A DNA stretch of 64,000 nucleotides from JAYYPW01 sp036128855 (GCA_036128855.1 JAYYPW010000008.1:1-64000), one strand, 5' to 3'; counted from the stretch's first letter, positions 27,483 to 37,170 are shown. Notes: generated by a model not told the origin, from the letters alone. A program made the numbers and translations.

Positions 27483-28020
27483 AAAAAGATATCGCTCCTT
27501 GGCTATTAGGGTATTTACTCGCGTCAAAAATAACTTCTTTCCAAAAAATTTCATTTGGGTAAGCATCGGCTATCGCATGATAGAAGTTCTCGATATCTTG
27601 AAAAACACCCCTTAGAACAACTGTAACATGGTAAAACTGCAAAGGAAATGACTGATACGAAACCAAGCCTGTTTCTTGGGCATTAACTGTTTCAATATCG
27701 GAAGTAACAATATCCACATTATCCACTGTACTCAAGCCTGTCTTTACAATATCATGGAGCACTTTTTTAGAGATTCTATCATAGGCGTGTATATGGTATT
27801 CGGTCTGTTCTGCACGATCTTGTAGTTGTTTTTTCGTCTGTAAAGCATTTTGTAGCGCCACAAAACGGGCCTTATTCTGAATTAATTGTTGCCCAAGAAA
27901 GTAACTATTTGCAATGTAATTCAGGTAAAAAAGCAAAAACACTACGACAGTCTTCAGCAACCAGTCCAGTAACCTATAAATGTTCGTGTAATAATTACAA
28001 AAAGCGAGGACACGTCTCAT
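27466..28020 (-). CDS. mshJ: MSHA biogenesis protein MshJ-like (PilO family)
   Basis: 184 residues. One membrane helix near the N-terminus ('LKTVVVFLLFYLNYIANSYF', about 22-42), a coiled-coil stretch ('FVALQNALQTKKQLQDRAEQ'), then a ferredoxin-like periplasmic domain ('SFPLQFYHVTVVLRGVFQDIENFYHAIADA') typical of PilO/GspM proteins. It would pair with the MshI-like protein encoded just upstream (4-bp gap) to form the inner-membrane alignment complex. The 3' end overlaps mshK by 17 bp. Confidence 0.75.
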   Translation of the reverse strand: MRRVLAFCNYYTNIYRLLDWLLKTVVVFLLFYLNYIANSYFLGQQLIQNKARFVALQNALQTKKQLQDRAEQTEYHIHAYDRISKKVLHDIVKTGLSTVDNVDIVTSDIETVNAQETGLVSYQSFPLQFYHVTVVLRGVFQDIENFYHAIADAYPNEIFWKEVIFDASKYPNSQGAISFYVLAQ

Positions 28021-28024
28021 ATGC

Positions 28025-29407
28025 TCAAAAGAATAACTTCTCCCCCTCCTGTAAATTAGTTATCTGGAAACTTAAACTATCCAAACGCTTACCAGGTTCA
28101 TAAGGGACATTTGGCAAATTAAAAATATCCAAAACGTGGGTTAGCTCATCACGCAGGCTTCTCTTTTTGGCCCCCATAATATCTATGAATACGGACGAAT
28201 CAACGTAATAAACTGATAAATTCTGTGGAGAAAAGTCCAGATTACGCAATAAGTCATCACCATATTCGTGTAGATTAATCTTAGTACGAGTATGGCCTTG
28301 CACATAGAGCTTTTGCTTGTCCATTTGCAATACCATACCTGTTAACCATACGTCTCTTGGTACCTGACATGCCAACACATGAAGAAATTTTTCAAAACCA
28401 TTGCGCATCGATAATGCAGATTTACTCAGCACGCCAACATAGTCAGAACGAATTGAATCATACTGTTGCATTTTGGAGGAAATCTGGGTTAGCTTAGCGT
28501 TGTCATCATATAATGTATACCCTATATATAGGCCGTGGAAAGCAGACAGTAATAATAAACCTACCCCCAAAAATTGCCAAGAAACTATGGGTAGATCAGA
28601 TCTTTGCTGATAAGCGAGTGTATCACGGGTCAAGTCCTGTAGCACAACAGGCTCTAAACACCCAAGTAACAGGTCCCCATAACTATCCACAGAAAGCACA
28701 GTGGCATCTTTTATACGCAGTTTATCTTTGAGGAGCGAGATAAAGTCTGTCACCATCTGCTCTCCCCAGTGGACGACGTATAACTTACGGTCTTCATCTA
28801 GAACACCATGTGATTGCAAACAGGGAATAACTTCGGTTAAAACAAAACTAGCCAAATCTCCAATTTCACTATCCCAGGTTAAATGATCGACTTCATGCAG
28901 CAAACCTTGAATAAAAAAACAAATGGCAAAGGTGTGCCCTCGACCTATAACAAAGATGGGATAGCGCTCGTTAATATGAAAAAAATCCATCAAGCCTTGC
29001 CAAACAATATTGCCGTCTAAAACTAAGCTAGGGCTCAACCCCGCCCGGTTTGATGAGCTAAGCGTATCAGACATAATCGAGTCTGAGCAGGAAAAGAGCA
29101 TGCCTTTTTCACTGTTAACACGCCATGCAGCAACAAATGGTTCATGCATAAGATGGTTAAATGCATGCCGTATTTTTTTTTCATCCAAAGGAATAAGCTC
29201 GTTAGCTAGGGTAACCTGACTTTGAAATGGGTCAACTAGTACAGTAGTGTCATGATAGGCTATACCTGTGCCACCTTCTTCAAGATCATGCTGTTCTAAG
29301 TACGTAATTCCAGTATGCTGATCGAGAGTTACGCAGTATAAGTTTTGTGCACAAAACATCACGAAACTGCGCTTTTTCTCTTGGTATGGTAGTACAAACG
29401 GATACAT
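28025..29407 (-). CDS. mshI: MSHA biogenesis protein MshI-like (PilM/PilN fusion type)
   Basis: 460 residues from the ATG at 29407; an in-frame GTG three codons upstream is an alternative. Residues ~1-275 resemble an actin-like PilM/GspL cytoplasmic domain ('QNLYCVTLDQHTGITY', 'LLGCLEPVVLQ'). One membrane helix follows ('WQFLGVGLLLLSAFHGLYIGY', about 277-297), then a coiled coil and a PilN-like periplasmic domain. MshI proteins combine the roles of PilM and PilN. First gene of the eight-gene operon. The actin-like half is diverged, so nucleotide binding is uncertain. Confidence 0.72.
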   Translation of the reverse strand: MYPFVLPYQEKKRSFVMFCAQNLYCVTLDQHTGITYLEQHDLEEGGTGIAYHDTTVLVDPFQSQVTLANELIPLDEKKIRHAFNHLMHEPFVAAWRVNSEKGMLFSCSDSIMSDTLSSSNRAGLSPSLVLDGNIVWQGLMDFFHINERYPIFVIGRGHTFAICFFIQGLLHEVDHLTWDSEIGDLASFVLTEVIPCLQSHGVLDEDRKLYVVHWGEQMVTDFISLLKDKLRIKDATVLSVDSYGDLLLGCLEPVVLQDLTRDTLAYQQRSDLPIVSWQFLGVGLLLLSAFHGLYIGYTLYDDNAKLTQISSKMQQYDSIRSDYVGVLSKSALSMRNGFEKFLHVLACQVPRDVWLTGMVLQMDKQKLYVQGHTRTKINLHEYGDDLLRNLDFSPQNLSVYYVDSSVFIDIMGAKKRSLRDELTHVLDIFNLPNVPYEPGKRLDSLSFQITNLQEGEKLFF

Positions 29408-29497
29408 TAAACCCACATTAACATTATCATATGCTTAATATATCGACATGCATCCCTGGAGACAAGCTATTTTAGTTTTTATCTTAACAAACTCGCA

Positions 29498-30289
29498 CTA
29501 CGGCCAATGAAAAAGATCAAGAGCGTTCTGAGTCGTTTGCTTCGCTACCTGAGGTAAAGATACGTTTTTAAGCGCAGCAACAGTTTGAGCAACCTCTACA
29601 ACATATGCTGGCTGATTCGCCTTACCTCGATGAGGAACAGGCGCCAGGTAGGGGCTATCGGTTTCTATCAACATTCTATCCAATGGGACAAAACGTACAA
29701 TATCTCTGAGGGAGTCTGCGTTTTTAAAAGTGATTATACCAGAAAAAGAAATATAAAGTCCCATATCTAGGGCAGTCCTTGCCATATCAATCGTTTCTGT
29801 AAAACAGTGCAACACCCCTGCTACTGCACCCTCACCTTCATATTGTAAAACTTCCAACGTGTCCTGACGAGCTGAGCGCGTGTGTATAACTAAGGGTTTT
29901 GCAGTTTGTTTAGCCATATGGATATGTGCAGCAAAAAATTTCTTTTGTCTAGCCTTATCTAGGCCTTCTGGACGAAAATAGTCTAAACCTGTTTCACCTA
30001 GCGCCAATACTTCTGGATGTTTTAGCCAAGCCTCAACCTTTTGTAAAGAATCATCAGGAGACTCTTGTACAGAGCAAGGGTGGATGCCAATCGACGCTTT
30101 CACTTGTGGGAATTTTTCAGCAATCTGTAAAACTTCCGGAATATGCTCTACATCTACACTGATACAAAGAAACTTTTCGACACCTACCTCTTGAGCATTA
30201 TGTAACACGCTGGCTACATCTTTTTGCCAATCGTCTTGGACCAAATAATTTAGATGGCAGTGAGAATCTACCAAGGCTATAGAGGCCAT
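29498..30289 (-). CDS. tatD: TatD-family metal-dependent hydrolase
   Basis: 263 residues, normal length. The TIM-barrel metal ligands are all visible: 'VDSHCHLNYL' (two His), 'ALGETGLDYFRP' (Glu), 'PLVIHTRSA' (His), 'GVLHCFTE' (His) and 'MLIETDSPYLAPVPHRG' (Asp). Family members are DNases or deoxyribonuclease-like hydrolases acting in DNA repair or turnover. It follows parC by 2 bp on the same strand and the two are surely cotranscribed. Which of the paralogues TatD, YcfH or YjjV this is cannot be settled by eye; YcfH fits best by motif spacing. Confidence 0.9.
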   Translation of the reverse strand: MASIALVDSHCHLNYLVQDDWQKDVASVLHNAQEVGVEKFLCISVDVEHIPEVLQIAEKFPQVKASIGIHPCSVQESPDDSLQKVEAWLKHPEVLALGETGLDYFRPEGLDKARQKKFFAAHIHMAKQTAKPLVIHTRSARQDTLEVLQYEGEGAVAGVLHCFTETIDMARTALDMGLYISFSGIITFKNADSLRDIVRFVPLDRMLIETDSPYLAPVPHRGKANQPAYVVEVAQTVAALKNVSLPQVAKQTTQNALDLFHWP

Positions 30290-30291
30290 AT

Positions 30292-32532
30292 TTACTCCAC
30301 TGACTCGAGCTCGTTAACAGCGCGAAAACCTTGTGGTAAATGCTTACCACGCTTAGCACGTGATCCTAAATATGCTTGCCACTGAGATGGCTTTAAGGAA
30401 AAAGTACGTTTACCCGAATGAATACGCAAGGTATTTTTAGATGCAATAGCATGCCAAAAAACCAACTTATCTTCTCCCGAGGAGAAGTCTTGGGGTAAAA
30501 TTTGCATCAACTTTTGCCCTCTACCCTTTTTTAGACTTGGCAGCACAGCAAGATCTACAATCAACATCCTACCCTGTGCAGAAACCAGAACAAGATGACT
30601 GTGGTTACCACTCAAGACCAGAGGAAGTAATAAGGAGTTGCTCTCTTGTCCATCCCACACCTGCTTCCCTGCCCTATTTTTAGAGCATAGACTTGCAATA
30701 TCTGTTGCAAAACCATAACCATCATCTGATATAAAAACTACACGCTCTTGGCTGTACCCGCTTAATATCGTAGAGAACTTGGTATTTTGCTTGACATCAA
30801 TATGCTTAGTGACAGGATCGCCCTGACTTCTCAAGGTAGGTAGATCTTCATATCTCAGCGTAAAAACTCGACCCTGATTAGCAACGACTACAAGGTTGGT
30901 GTCCGTACGGGTGAATAAGGAGCAAGCTAGATGATCGCCTGTTCGAAACGTAAGATTACTCAGATCAACTTGATGACCTTTGCCAACGCGGATCCAACCG
31001 TGATTAGAAAATACAACAACAACATCATCCACAGATTTGGTTGGCTGTATTACCGATAGCTTAGTAGCTTTCTTACGAGAAACTAAAGCGGTCTTGCGAG
31101 AATCAGCAAAGATTTTACACACAGCCTCCATTTCTTTGATCATAAGATCAGCTAAGACTTTATCTGAACCCAAAATTGCTTGTAGCTCATTTTTCTCATC
31201 AAACAAGGCTGCCTGCTCTTCCAAAAGCTTAGCTTCGGCGAGTTTGGCAAGATGACGTAAGCGCATTTCCAAAATAGCCTCCGCTTGCCTATCGGTCAAG
31301 TCAAAACGCTCAATCAGCTTAGGCTTTGGGTTATCATGAGTTCTTATGATACGAATCACCTCATCAAGATGGGTAAAAATCAGTAGAAGTCCCGCCAAAA
31401 TATGCAACCGTTCTTCAACTTTTTCCAAACGAGCTTGGCAACGCCTAACAACCACCCCTTTTCTAAAGACCAACCACTGTCTGAGTATTTCGGGCAAAGA
31501 GTACACCTTCGGTCGCTTATCTAGACCTATCATATTGAGGATAACTTTATTTTCTTTCTCTAAATCCGTACTTGCAAAAAGATGGTGCATAAGCGCATCA
31601 ACATCAACGCGAGAAGACCTCAGTATCAGGACTAGACGAACTGGATTCTCATGATCTGATTCATCACGTAAATCGACAACCATAGGGATTGCCTTTTTTT
31701 GCATCTCTGCAGCAATTTGCTCCATAACACGGTTGGGGGAAACACGATATGGCAAACTGTCAATAACTATATTATCTTTATCTTCTTGCCGATAGGTGGC
31801 CCGCAGTGAAATACTACCATCCCCTGTACGATAAATCTTGTTGATATCCTCCAGGCTTGTCACACACTCCGCCCCAGTTGGGTAGTCAGGACCTGGTATG
31901 AAACTATAGATCTTATCGTCTTCAGCATCAGGGTGTTGCAACATATAAACGCAAGCGGCTACAACCTCCTTGATATTATGCGGGGGTATATCTGTAGTCA
32001 TACCTACAGCGATTCCAGAAGCACCGTTCAATAGTATATTCGGCAATTGTGCTGGTAAAACCTGTGGTTCTTGAAGAGTTCCATCAAAATTACCCTGCCA
32101 GTCTACCGTACCTAAATGCACTTCATCTAGCAGAGTTTTTGCGTAGCGAGCAAGCCTTGCCTCTGTATAACGCATGGCGGCAAAAGACTTAGGGTTATCA
32201 ATAGATCCCCAGTTACCTTGGCCATCTATGAGTGGATAACGATAACTAAACGACTGCGCCATCAAGACCATTGCTTCATAACATGGGCCGTCACCGTGTG
32301 GGTGAAATTTACCTACAACGTCACCTACTGTTCGCACAGATTTTTTGTGTTTTGCACTATAGTCAAGATGCAATTGGTGCATGGCATAAACAATTCTACG
32401 CTGCACAGGCTTCAAACCATCAGAAATATTAGGTAAGGCACGATCTAAGACCACAAACATGGCATAATCAAGATACGCCTTCTCTGCAAAAGCGCTTATT
32501 GGTATTTGATCTTGTAGATCTACAGATGTCAT
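30292..32532 (-). CDS. parC: DNA topoisomerase IV subunit A
   Basis: 746 residues, the usual ParC length (GyrA would be ~850-900). 'DRALPNISDGLKPVQRRIVYAM' opens the winged-helix region, 'HPHGDGPCYEAMVLMAQ' is the QRDR, and the active-site Tyr is in 'AMRYTEARL'. 'ASGIAVGMTTDIPPHN' and 'LRLRHLAKL' are standard. The C-terminal pinwheel is short and lacks the GyrA box, supporting ParC. Decatenates daughter chromosomes together with ParE, which is not in the window. Upstream lies a 205-bp divergent spacer facing the 862-residue ATPase gene. Confidence 0.95.
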   Translation of the reverse strand: MTSVDLQDQIPISAFAEKAYLDYAMFVVLDRALPNISDGLKPVQRRIVYAMHQLHLDYSAKHKKSVRTVGDVVGKFHPHGDGPCYEAMVLMAQSFSYRYPLIDGQGNWGSIDNPKSFAAMRYTEARLARYAKTLLDEVHLGTVDWQGNFDGTLQEPQVLPAQLPNILLNGASGIAVGMTTDIPPHNIKEVVAACVYMLQHPDAEDDKIYSFIPGPDYPTGAECVTSLEDINKIYRTGDGSISLRATYRQEDKDNIVIDSLPYRVSPNRVMEQIAAEMQKKAIPMVVDLRDESDHENPVRLVLILRSSRVDVDALMHHLFASTDLEKENKVILNMIGLDKRPKVYSLPEILRQWLVFRKGVVVRRCQARLEKVEERLHILAGLLLIFTHLDEVIRIIRTHDNPKPKLIERFDLTDRQAEAILEMRLRHLAKLAEAKLLEEQAALFDEKNELQAILGSDKVLADLMIKEMEAVCKIFADSRKTALVSRKKATKLSVIQPTKSVDDVVVVFSNHGWIRVGKGHQVDLSNLTFRTGDHLACSLFTRTDTNLVVVANQGRVFTLRYEDLPTLRSQGDPVTKHIDVKQNTKFSTILSGYSQERVVFISDDGYGFATDIASLCSKNRAGKQVWDGQESNSLLLPLVLSGNHSHLVLVSAQGRMLIVDLAVLPSLKKGRGQKLMQILPQDFSSGEDKLVFWHAIASKNTLRIHSGKRTFSLKPSQWQAYLGSRAKRGKHLPQGFRAVNELESVE

Positions 32533-32737
32533 AACTTACAAACTATTTAGTGCTGTGCTAAATTAACAAAAACTACTTTCCTAATCAAGTACTACCATAA
32601 AAGGAAATCTCACAACAAAAAGGGCAAAAGACTACAAAAAAATAAAAAAGATATTAATAGAAAAGATAGATAGAGAAGCTTGAAAAAGATCTTAAATATT
32701 TGTTAATATCGAAACAGTTCATTAGTGCAACTGATAT

Positions 32738-35326
32738 ATGGTACAAGAAATTTACTCTGCTGGCGCCACAACAGCTGAATGGTTAAACCAAGGTTTTGAA
32801 GAAGCGCCGTTTGATGAAAATAGGCTGCACCAATGTCATTATCGCTATCAAGGGTTTATATTCGCTCTAAACCAGATGGTTACTCTTGACACAACGTCCA
32901 TATGTATTAGTCATATGCACGGAGAATCAGGATGTGGTAAAACCACTTGTCTTAAAAGCTTTTATAAGATGCCCTCAAGCTATGTTCAAGTGTACTTACC
33001 GACAGCAGAAGGACTATCGCCAATTAACCTTCTTAAAACAATCTATTTCCATATCAAAGCTAAGCCAAACATAGTTAGAAAACCCTGCACGGAATACATC
33101 GTAAATCTCGCCAAAGTAATTGCAAGACAGAATATAAAACTGCGCATTATCATTGACGATGCGCATACCTTACCAAAGAAAACTATAGATGTAATACAAA
33201 AGCTCGCATCAGTTCAACCTACTGGTAGCCACTTACAATTCCTTATGGCTAGCCATCATAGTATTGATAGTTTGAATAAAAACACAACTTGGGATAGCTT
33301 CCGAATCAAAACTATACCCTTAGCTAATCTCAGTGAAGCAGAAACACAAAAATACATAAAACTTTGTCTTACACAGGCAAGTAAAGAGCTCTTCCAGCCA
33401 CAAATTCCACGTGAAACCATTGAGAAAATATACCAACTCTCCCAAGGCAACATAAAAAGAATCAATCAAGTATCCTCAAGACACTTATTAAAACATGTTG
33501 ATGGTTGTAAACCTTCTAACGATGAAAGTAGTGATATAACTCATGCGCTCAGCGAAACCCTGAGTCTCGCTTTTGAGCCCAAAAACCTCATCAAAGCAAG
33601 TGCGTTCATCTTACTAGGTTATTCAATTTCAACTTTATACTCTACAAACACACTATTACCAGTTAACTTAAGAACGAACCAAAGTGTCGCATCACTATCA
33701 GACACACAAAAATTTATCGTAAAGCAGCGACTACAAAACCTCAGCACAACCCAAGTTGTTGCTGAAGCTAATTTACATGCAATCGAACCGAAAGTTCTAG
33801 GCGTAAATGAGAAACCCTCCGGCCCAAGAAAATCACCTTCACCAAAAGACGGACAAAACATGTCTGCAGCAATAAGTGGTGAGCGAAAATCTGATCAAGA
33901 AAACCAACCAACAACTGGTACGGATACAGAAGCTAAAAAATTGAGTCTCATTGAACAAGAAAAAACATCGAAACCCTCTACCCAGTTACCAAAAGTACCC
34001 AACGGTACTAATAGCGAATCAAGCGAGAATAAATTATCACTCGATAACACAGAAACTTACAAAAAACCAGATATAATCCCTGACACAGACTCTACAAACA
34101 GCGATAATACTGGCATTAACCTAGATGTTAAGAAGACTGTATCTGCACCAGAGATTAATCAAACGCCTTCCACAGAAAGCGAAACCAAACCTAACGCCGT
34201 CCCCACCACAAATTCAACCTCAACTACAGTACGCCTTGCACAAGAAACTCAACCAGCAGAAAACGCTTCAATAAATATCGATAAACACACTGAAACCGAA
34301 TTGACTATATCCAGCTCAAAGGCAGCAGAAGTTTCTCAGACAAGCAGCACAATCAAATCAAGCATACCTGCGACTATCGTAAGTACGATAGGAAAAGATG
34401 AAACAGTATCCGAGACAACACCTCAAGAAAAACCAGAAGCCTCTACTGCTAAGCCAGAACCAGAAAAAATACCAAGCACAGCTAAGTCGGAGGAAGCAGT
34501 ATCCAAAACTGTACTCCAAGAAAATATAGCTAAAGAAGAAAAACCTGAGGTTCCACCTACAAAGCCTGAAGTAGAGAAGGTTCCAAGTACAGCTATGTCA
34601 GGGGAAACAGTATCCAAAACTGCGATACAAGGGAGTATGGCTAAACAAGAAAAAGTTGAAACATCACCTGCTCAGCCAGAACCAGAGAAGATACCTAGTA
34701 CTGAAAAGTCAGCGCAAATAGCATCCCAAACATCAATCCAAGAAAGTGCAGCTACAGAAAAAATGTCTAAGGCCTCTCCTGCACAACCTGAGACAGAGGA
34801 AATACCAAGCATAGCTAAGTCGGAAGAAGCAGTAACCAAAACTGCGCTCCCAGAAATTACAGCTAAAGAAGAAAAACCTGAGGTCTCACCTACAGAACCA
34901 GAAGCAAAGGAGACACCAAGTTCATCTAATTCAGAAGGAACGCTATCCCAAACTGTGCTCCAGGAAAATATGGTTAAAGATGAAAAGTCTGAAGCCTCAC
35001 CTACTAAGACAGAAGCAGAGAAAATATCGAGCACAGTAAACACAAAAGACTCTACAGCTGTAAAAGATATAGAGAGTTCTACAAATCCAAAGCTCGAACC
35101 CTCTAGAGAACAAAAAGTTTCTCTAAACACTGCTAGTGTAGCTGTGGCGCAAAAAGAGTCTGTCTCAATACCTACAAACGTTGTAAAATCAGATCAGTCC
35201 GATCAAACAGAAAAGCCCATTGTAAAAATTTCAGAATCAAGTGAATCACACACAGTACCCCTTGCTGAAAAGTCTACACCAAAAGACGATAAGCCAGCTA
35301 CATCGCCACCAGATACTCAACAATAG
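32738..35326 (+). CDS. ExeA-like AAA+ ATPase with long repetitive C-terminal tail
   Basis: 862 residues. N-terminal ATPase: Walker A 'GESGCGKTT' (62-70), Walker B 'LRIIIDDAHTL' (~134-144), sensor 1 'FLMASHHS', helical lid 'IYQLSQGNIKRINQVSS'. One membrane helix near residue 290 ('ASAFILLGYSISTLY'). The remaining ~550 residues are low-complexity Ser/Thr/Pro/Glu/Lys, including five complete 37-residue repeats. The ATPase is the MshM/ExeA/DamX type; DamX relatives end in a peptidoglycan-binding SPOR domain, which I do not see. The tail, if periplasmic, is long enough to cross the cell wall. A parS-like site lies inside the gene. Function (envelope assembly or division) is inference. Confidence 0.7.
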   Translation: MVQEIYSAGATTAEWLNQGFEEAPFDENRLHQCHYRYQGFIFALNQMVTLDTTSICISHMHGESGCGKTTCLKSFYKMPSSYVQVYLPTAEGLSPINLLKTIYFHIKAKPNIVRKPCTEYIVNLAKVIARQNIKLRIIIDDAHTLPKKTIDVIQKLASVQPTGSHLQFLMASHHSIDSLNKNTTWDSFRIKTIPLANLSEAETQKYIKLCLTQASKELFQPQIPRETIEKIYQLSQGNIKRINQVSSRHLLKHVDGCKPSNDESSDITHALSETLSLAFEPKNLIKASAFILLGYSISTLYSTNTLLPVNLRTNQSVASLSDTQKFIVKQRLQNLSTTQVVAEANLHAIEPKVLGVNEKPSGPRKSPSPKDGQNMSAAISGERKSDQENQPTTGTDTEAKKLSLIEQEKTSKPSTQLPKVPNGTNSESSENKLSLDNTETYKKPDIIPDTDSTNSDNTGINLDVKKTVSAPEINQTPSTESETKPNAVPTTNSTSTTVRLAQETQPAENASINIDKHTETELTISSSKAAEVSQTSSTIKSSIPATIVSTIGKDETVSETTPQEKPEASTAKPEPEKIPSTAKSEEAVSKTVLQENIAKEEKPEVPPTKPEVEKVPSTAMSGETVSKTAIQGSMAKQEKVETSPAQPEPEKIPSTEKSAQIASQTSIQESAATEKMSKASPAQPETEEIPSIAKSEEAVTKTALPEITAKEEKPEVSPTEPEAKETPSSSNSEGTLSQTVLQENMVKDEKSEASPTKTEAEKISSTVNTKDSTAVKDIESSTNPKLEPSREQKVSLNTASVAVAQKESVSIPTNVVKSDQSDQTEKPIVKISESSESHTVPLAEKSTPKDDKPATSPPDTQQ
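33403..33418. other. parS-like site A
   Basis: AATTCCACGTGAAACC matches the variant parS TGTTCCACGTGAAACA at 13 of 16 bases, with the inner 13 bases (TTCCACGTGAAAC) intact. It lies inside the 862-residue ATPase gene, about 5 kb from the proposed origin. Confidence 0.45.
34427..35040 (+). repeat. Five and a half 111-bp coding repeats
   Basis: Starting at codon 564 of the ATPase gene, units of exactly 37 codons follow the pattern 'EKxExSPxxPExEKxPSTxxS' plus 'xxxxSKTxxQExxAKx'. Five complete units (34427-34981) and a partial sixth are visible, diverged at many positions, so the array is old but still in frame. Confidence 0.85.
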
Positions 35327-35640
35327 CGCTAACTGGCCATTAAACATTTTCACCTATCACCCAACTAGATATAAACCAGTGATAAAATCGGTTGCTTTAG
35401 ATTTTTACCACTCTAGAGTAAACAGGTATCTTCTAAATAGAACGCTATCTCTACTTGCAACCTTGTTTTATATAACAAAGAAAGTAATGACTGAGTATAT
35501 AAACTGAAAAAAAATAAAACATTGAAAAATTGAACCATTTACAAAAAAAATCCAGAAAAAAAATCCACAAAAATAGGGGTTCTATAAAGAATTACATTAT
35601 TCAACAGGGTTATCCACAGGCGATTATCAATGGAACTACT
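35327..35640. other. 314-bp convergent spacer with one DnaA box
   Basis: Lies between the ATPase gene and fmt, whose 3' ends face each other. It holds A-rich runs near 35540-35575 and a perfect DnaA box TTATCCACA at 35610-35618. A secondary DnaA-binding region or minor part of the origin is possible. No gene is seen. Confidence 0.4.
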
Positions 35641-36588
35641 CTAGAAAGAGGGTAAAAACCGAGAATTTATCAGCAATTTATTTTGTAAACTATGCGTATC
35701 AGAGGCTAGATCACACGGTTTTTTTCCAGGAAACTGAAGGACCCTAATTCTAATACAGCCATCAAGACATGCAACGCAAACGCCGTGCGCTGACCAACTT
35801 ACAATGGTTCCTGGTTTCTCACTGTGACTATCCAGTTCTACAGCAGATGCAGCTAGAACTTTGATACGTTCCCCATTATAAAAAGTAAATGCTGTTGGCC
35901 ACGGAAAAAAAGCGCGAATATGACAAAGAGTCTGTGTAGAGGTCTTTTGCCAGTCAATTTGTGCCTGAATTTTTGTTATCTTTGGAGCAAGCGTTGCCAG
36001 TGCATCATCCTGTATAGATTTTTTTTGCAAAAAGGACTTTACATCAGTAAGCACCAAGTTGAGAGCGGAAGCACCTGCTTCTGCCATTTGATCGGTCAAA
36101 GTTAGCGCATTCATATCTTTGTGTGCAGGCCAGGATACTTGATGTAAAACAGGACCTGTATCCAAGCCTCTCTCCATCTGCATAATAGAAACCCCTACCT
36201 GGTCATCTCCATGTAAAAGGGCATACTGGATTGGAGCTGCACCACGCCAACGCGGTAACAAGGATGCATGAATATTAATACAGCCCCACCTGGGAGCAGC
36301 TAGCACAGAAATCGGTATAATTTGACCATATGCAGCCACAACAAGTACATCAGCTTTTTGCTCTTGCAACATCTTGGCTTGCTCTTTACCTATTCGTTCA
36401 GGCTGTTCGTATGCGATATTATTGTCTATAGCCCAAAGCTTGACCGGAGAGGCTTGTAGCTTCTGGCCACGACCCGTTTTTGCATCAGGCTGAGTGTAAA
36501 CCCATAGTAAGTGATGATGCCTGTAAACAGCTTCTAATGCAGGCACTGCAAAAGATGGGGTTCCTGCAAAAACTACGCGTAATTTCAT
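35641..36588 (-). CDS. fmt: Methionyl-tRNA formyltransferase
   Basis: 315 residues, normal length. 'VVFAGTPSFAVPALEAV' starts the formyltransferase fold, 'QPDAKTGRGQKLQASPVK' is the tRNA-contacting loop, 'NIHASLLPRWRGAAPIQ' carries the catalytic Asn and His, and 'MERGLDTG' the catalytic Asp. The C-terminal OB-like domain ('LATLAPKITKIQAQIDW') is present. Formylates initiator Met-tRNA using formyl-THF. Located 7 bp after def on the same strand, the classical def-fmt pair. Confidence 0.95.
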   Translation of the reverse strand: MKLRVVFAGTPSFAVPALEAVYRHHHLLWVYTQPDAKTGRGQKLQASPVKLWAIDNNIAYEQPERIGKEQAKMLQEQKADVLVVAAYGQIIPISVLAAPRWGCINIHASLLPRWRGAAPIQYALLHGDDQVGVSIMQMERGLDTGPVLHQVSWPAHKDMNALTLTDQMAEAGASALNLVLTDVKSFLQKKSIQDDALATLAPKITKIQAQIDWQKTSTQTLCHIRAFFPWPTAFTFYNGERIKVLAASAVELDSHSEKPGTIVSWSAHGVCVACLDGCIRIRVLQFPGKKPCDLASDTHSLQNKLLINSRFLPSF

Positions 36589-36595
36589 CTATAAC

Positions 36596-37090
36596 TTAAA
36601 AATGTCGAAATTTGAGATTAATCATCTTCTGCTTAAGCTTAGGAAGTCGCTTTATAAACAGAATACCGTCAAGATGGTCCAACTCATGCTGTATGCATTT
36701 GGCCATAAACCCATCTGCGTCAAACTCTATCTTCTTACCATCACGATCTAGAGCCCTTACCTTTATTTTCTCCGCACGCCTAACTTTCTCGTGGATATTG
36801 CGTACAGACATACAACCTTCTGACTCAAAAGTGGTTTCATTACTTCGTGACAAAATTTCGGGGTTGATGAGACAGAGAGGCTGGTTTTTTTGTTCAGAAA
36901 AATCAATAACCGTAATGCGTAAATCTACGCCTAATTGCGTTGCCGCAAGAGCCGCACAGTTTTTTTGAGCATAGTGAGTTTCAAACATATCATCAACTAT
37001 TTTACGTATTGCATCATCGACGACCTCTACGTGACGACCAGGTATCGCTAGACGTGGGTCAGGGTGCTGTAAGATAGGCAATATAGCCAT
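36596..37090 (-). CDS. def: Peptide deformylase
   Basis: 164 residues. Motif 1 is 'NCAALAATQLG' (usual GxGLAAxQ, so the first Gly pair is replaced), motif 2 'EGCMS' supplies the zinc-binding Cys and motif 3 'QHELDH' the two His and catalytic Glu. All catalytic residues are intact; only the glycine of motif 1 is unusual. Removes the N-formyl group from nascent proteins. Leads the def-fmt operon, divergent from rsmB across 92 bp. Confidence 0.94.
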   Translation of the reverse strand: MAILPILQHPDPRLAIPGRHVEVVDDAIRKIVDDMFETHYAQKNCAALAATQLGVDLRITVIDFSEQKNQPLCLINPEILSRSNETTFESEGCMSVRNIHEKVRRAEKIKVRALDRDGKKIEFDADGFMAKCIQHELDHLDGILFIKRLPKLKQKMINLKFRHF

Positions 37091-37170
37091 GTTTAATTCT
37101 ATCTAGAAAAATCCCGTTAAACTACCATAAATAAGCATAAAAAACAACAGATAGCGCTGCAAAAAGCTGC

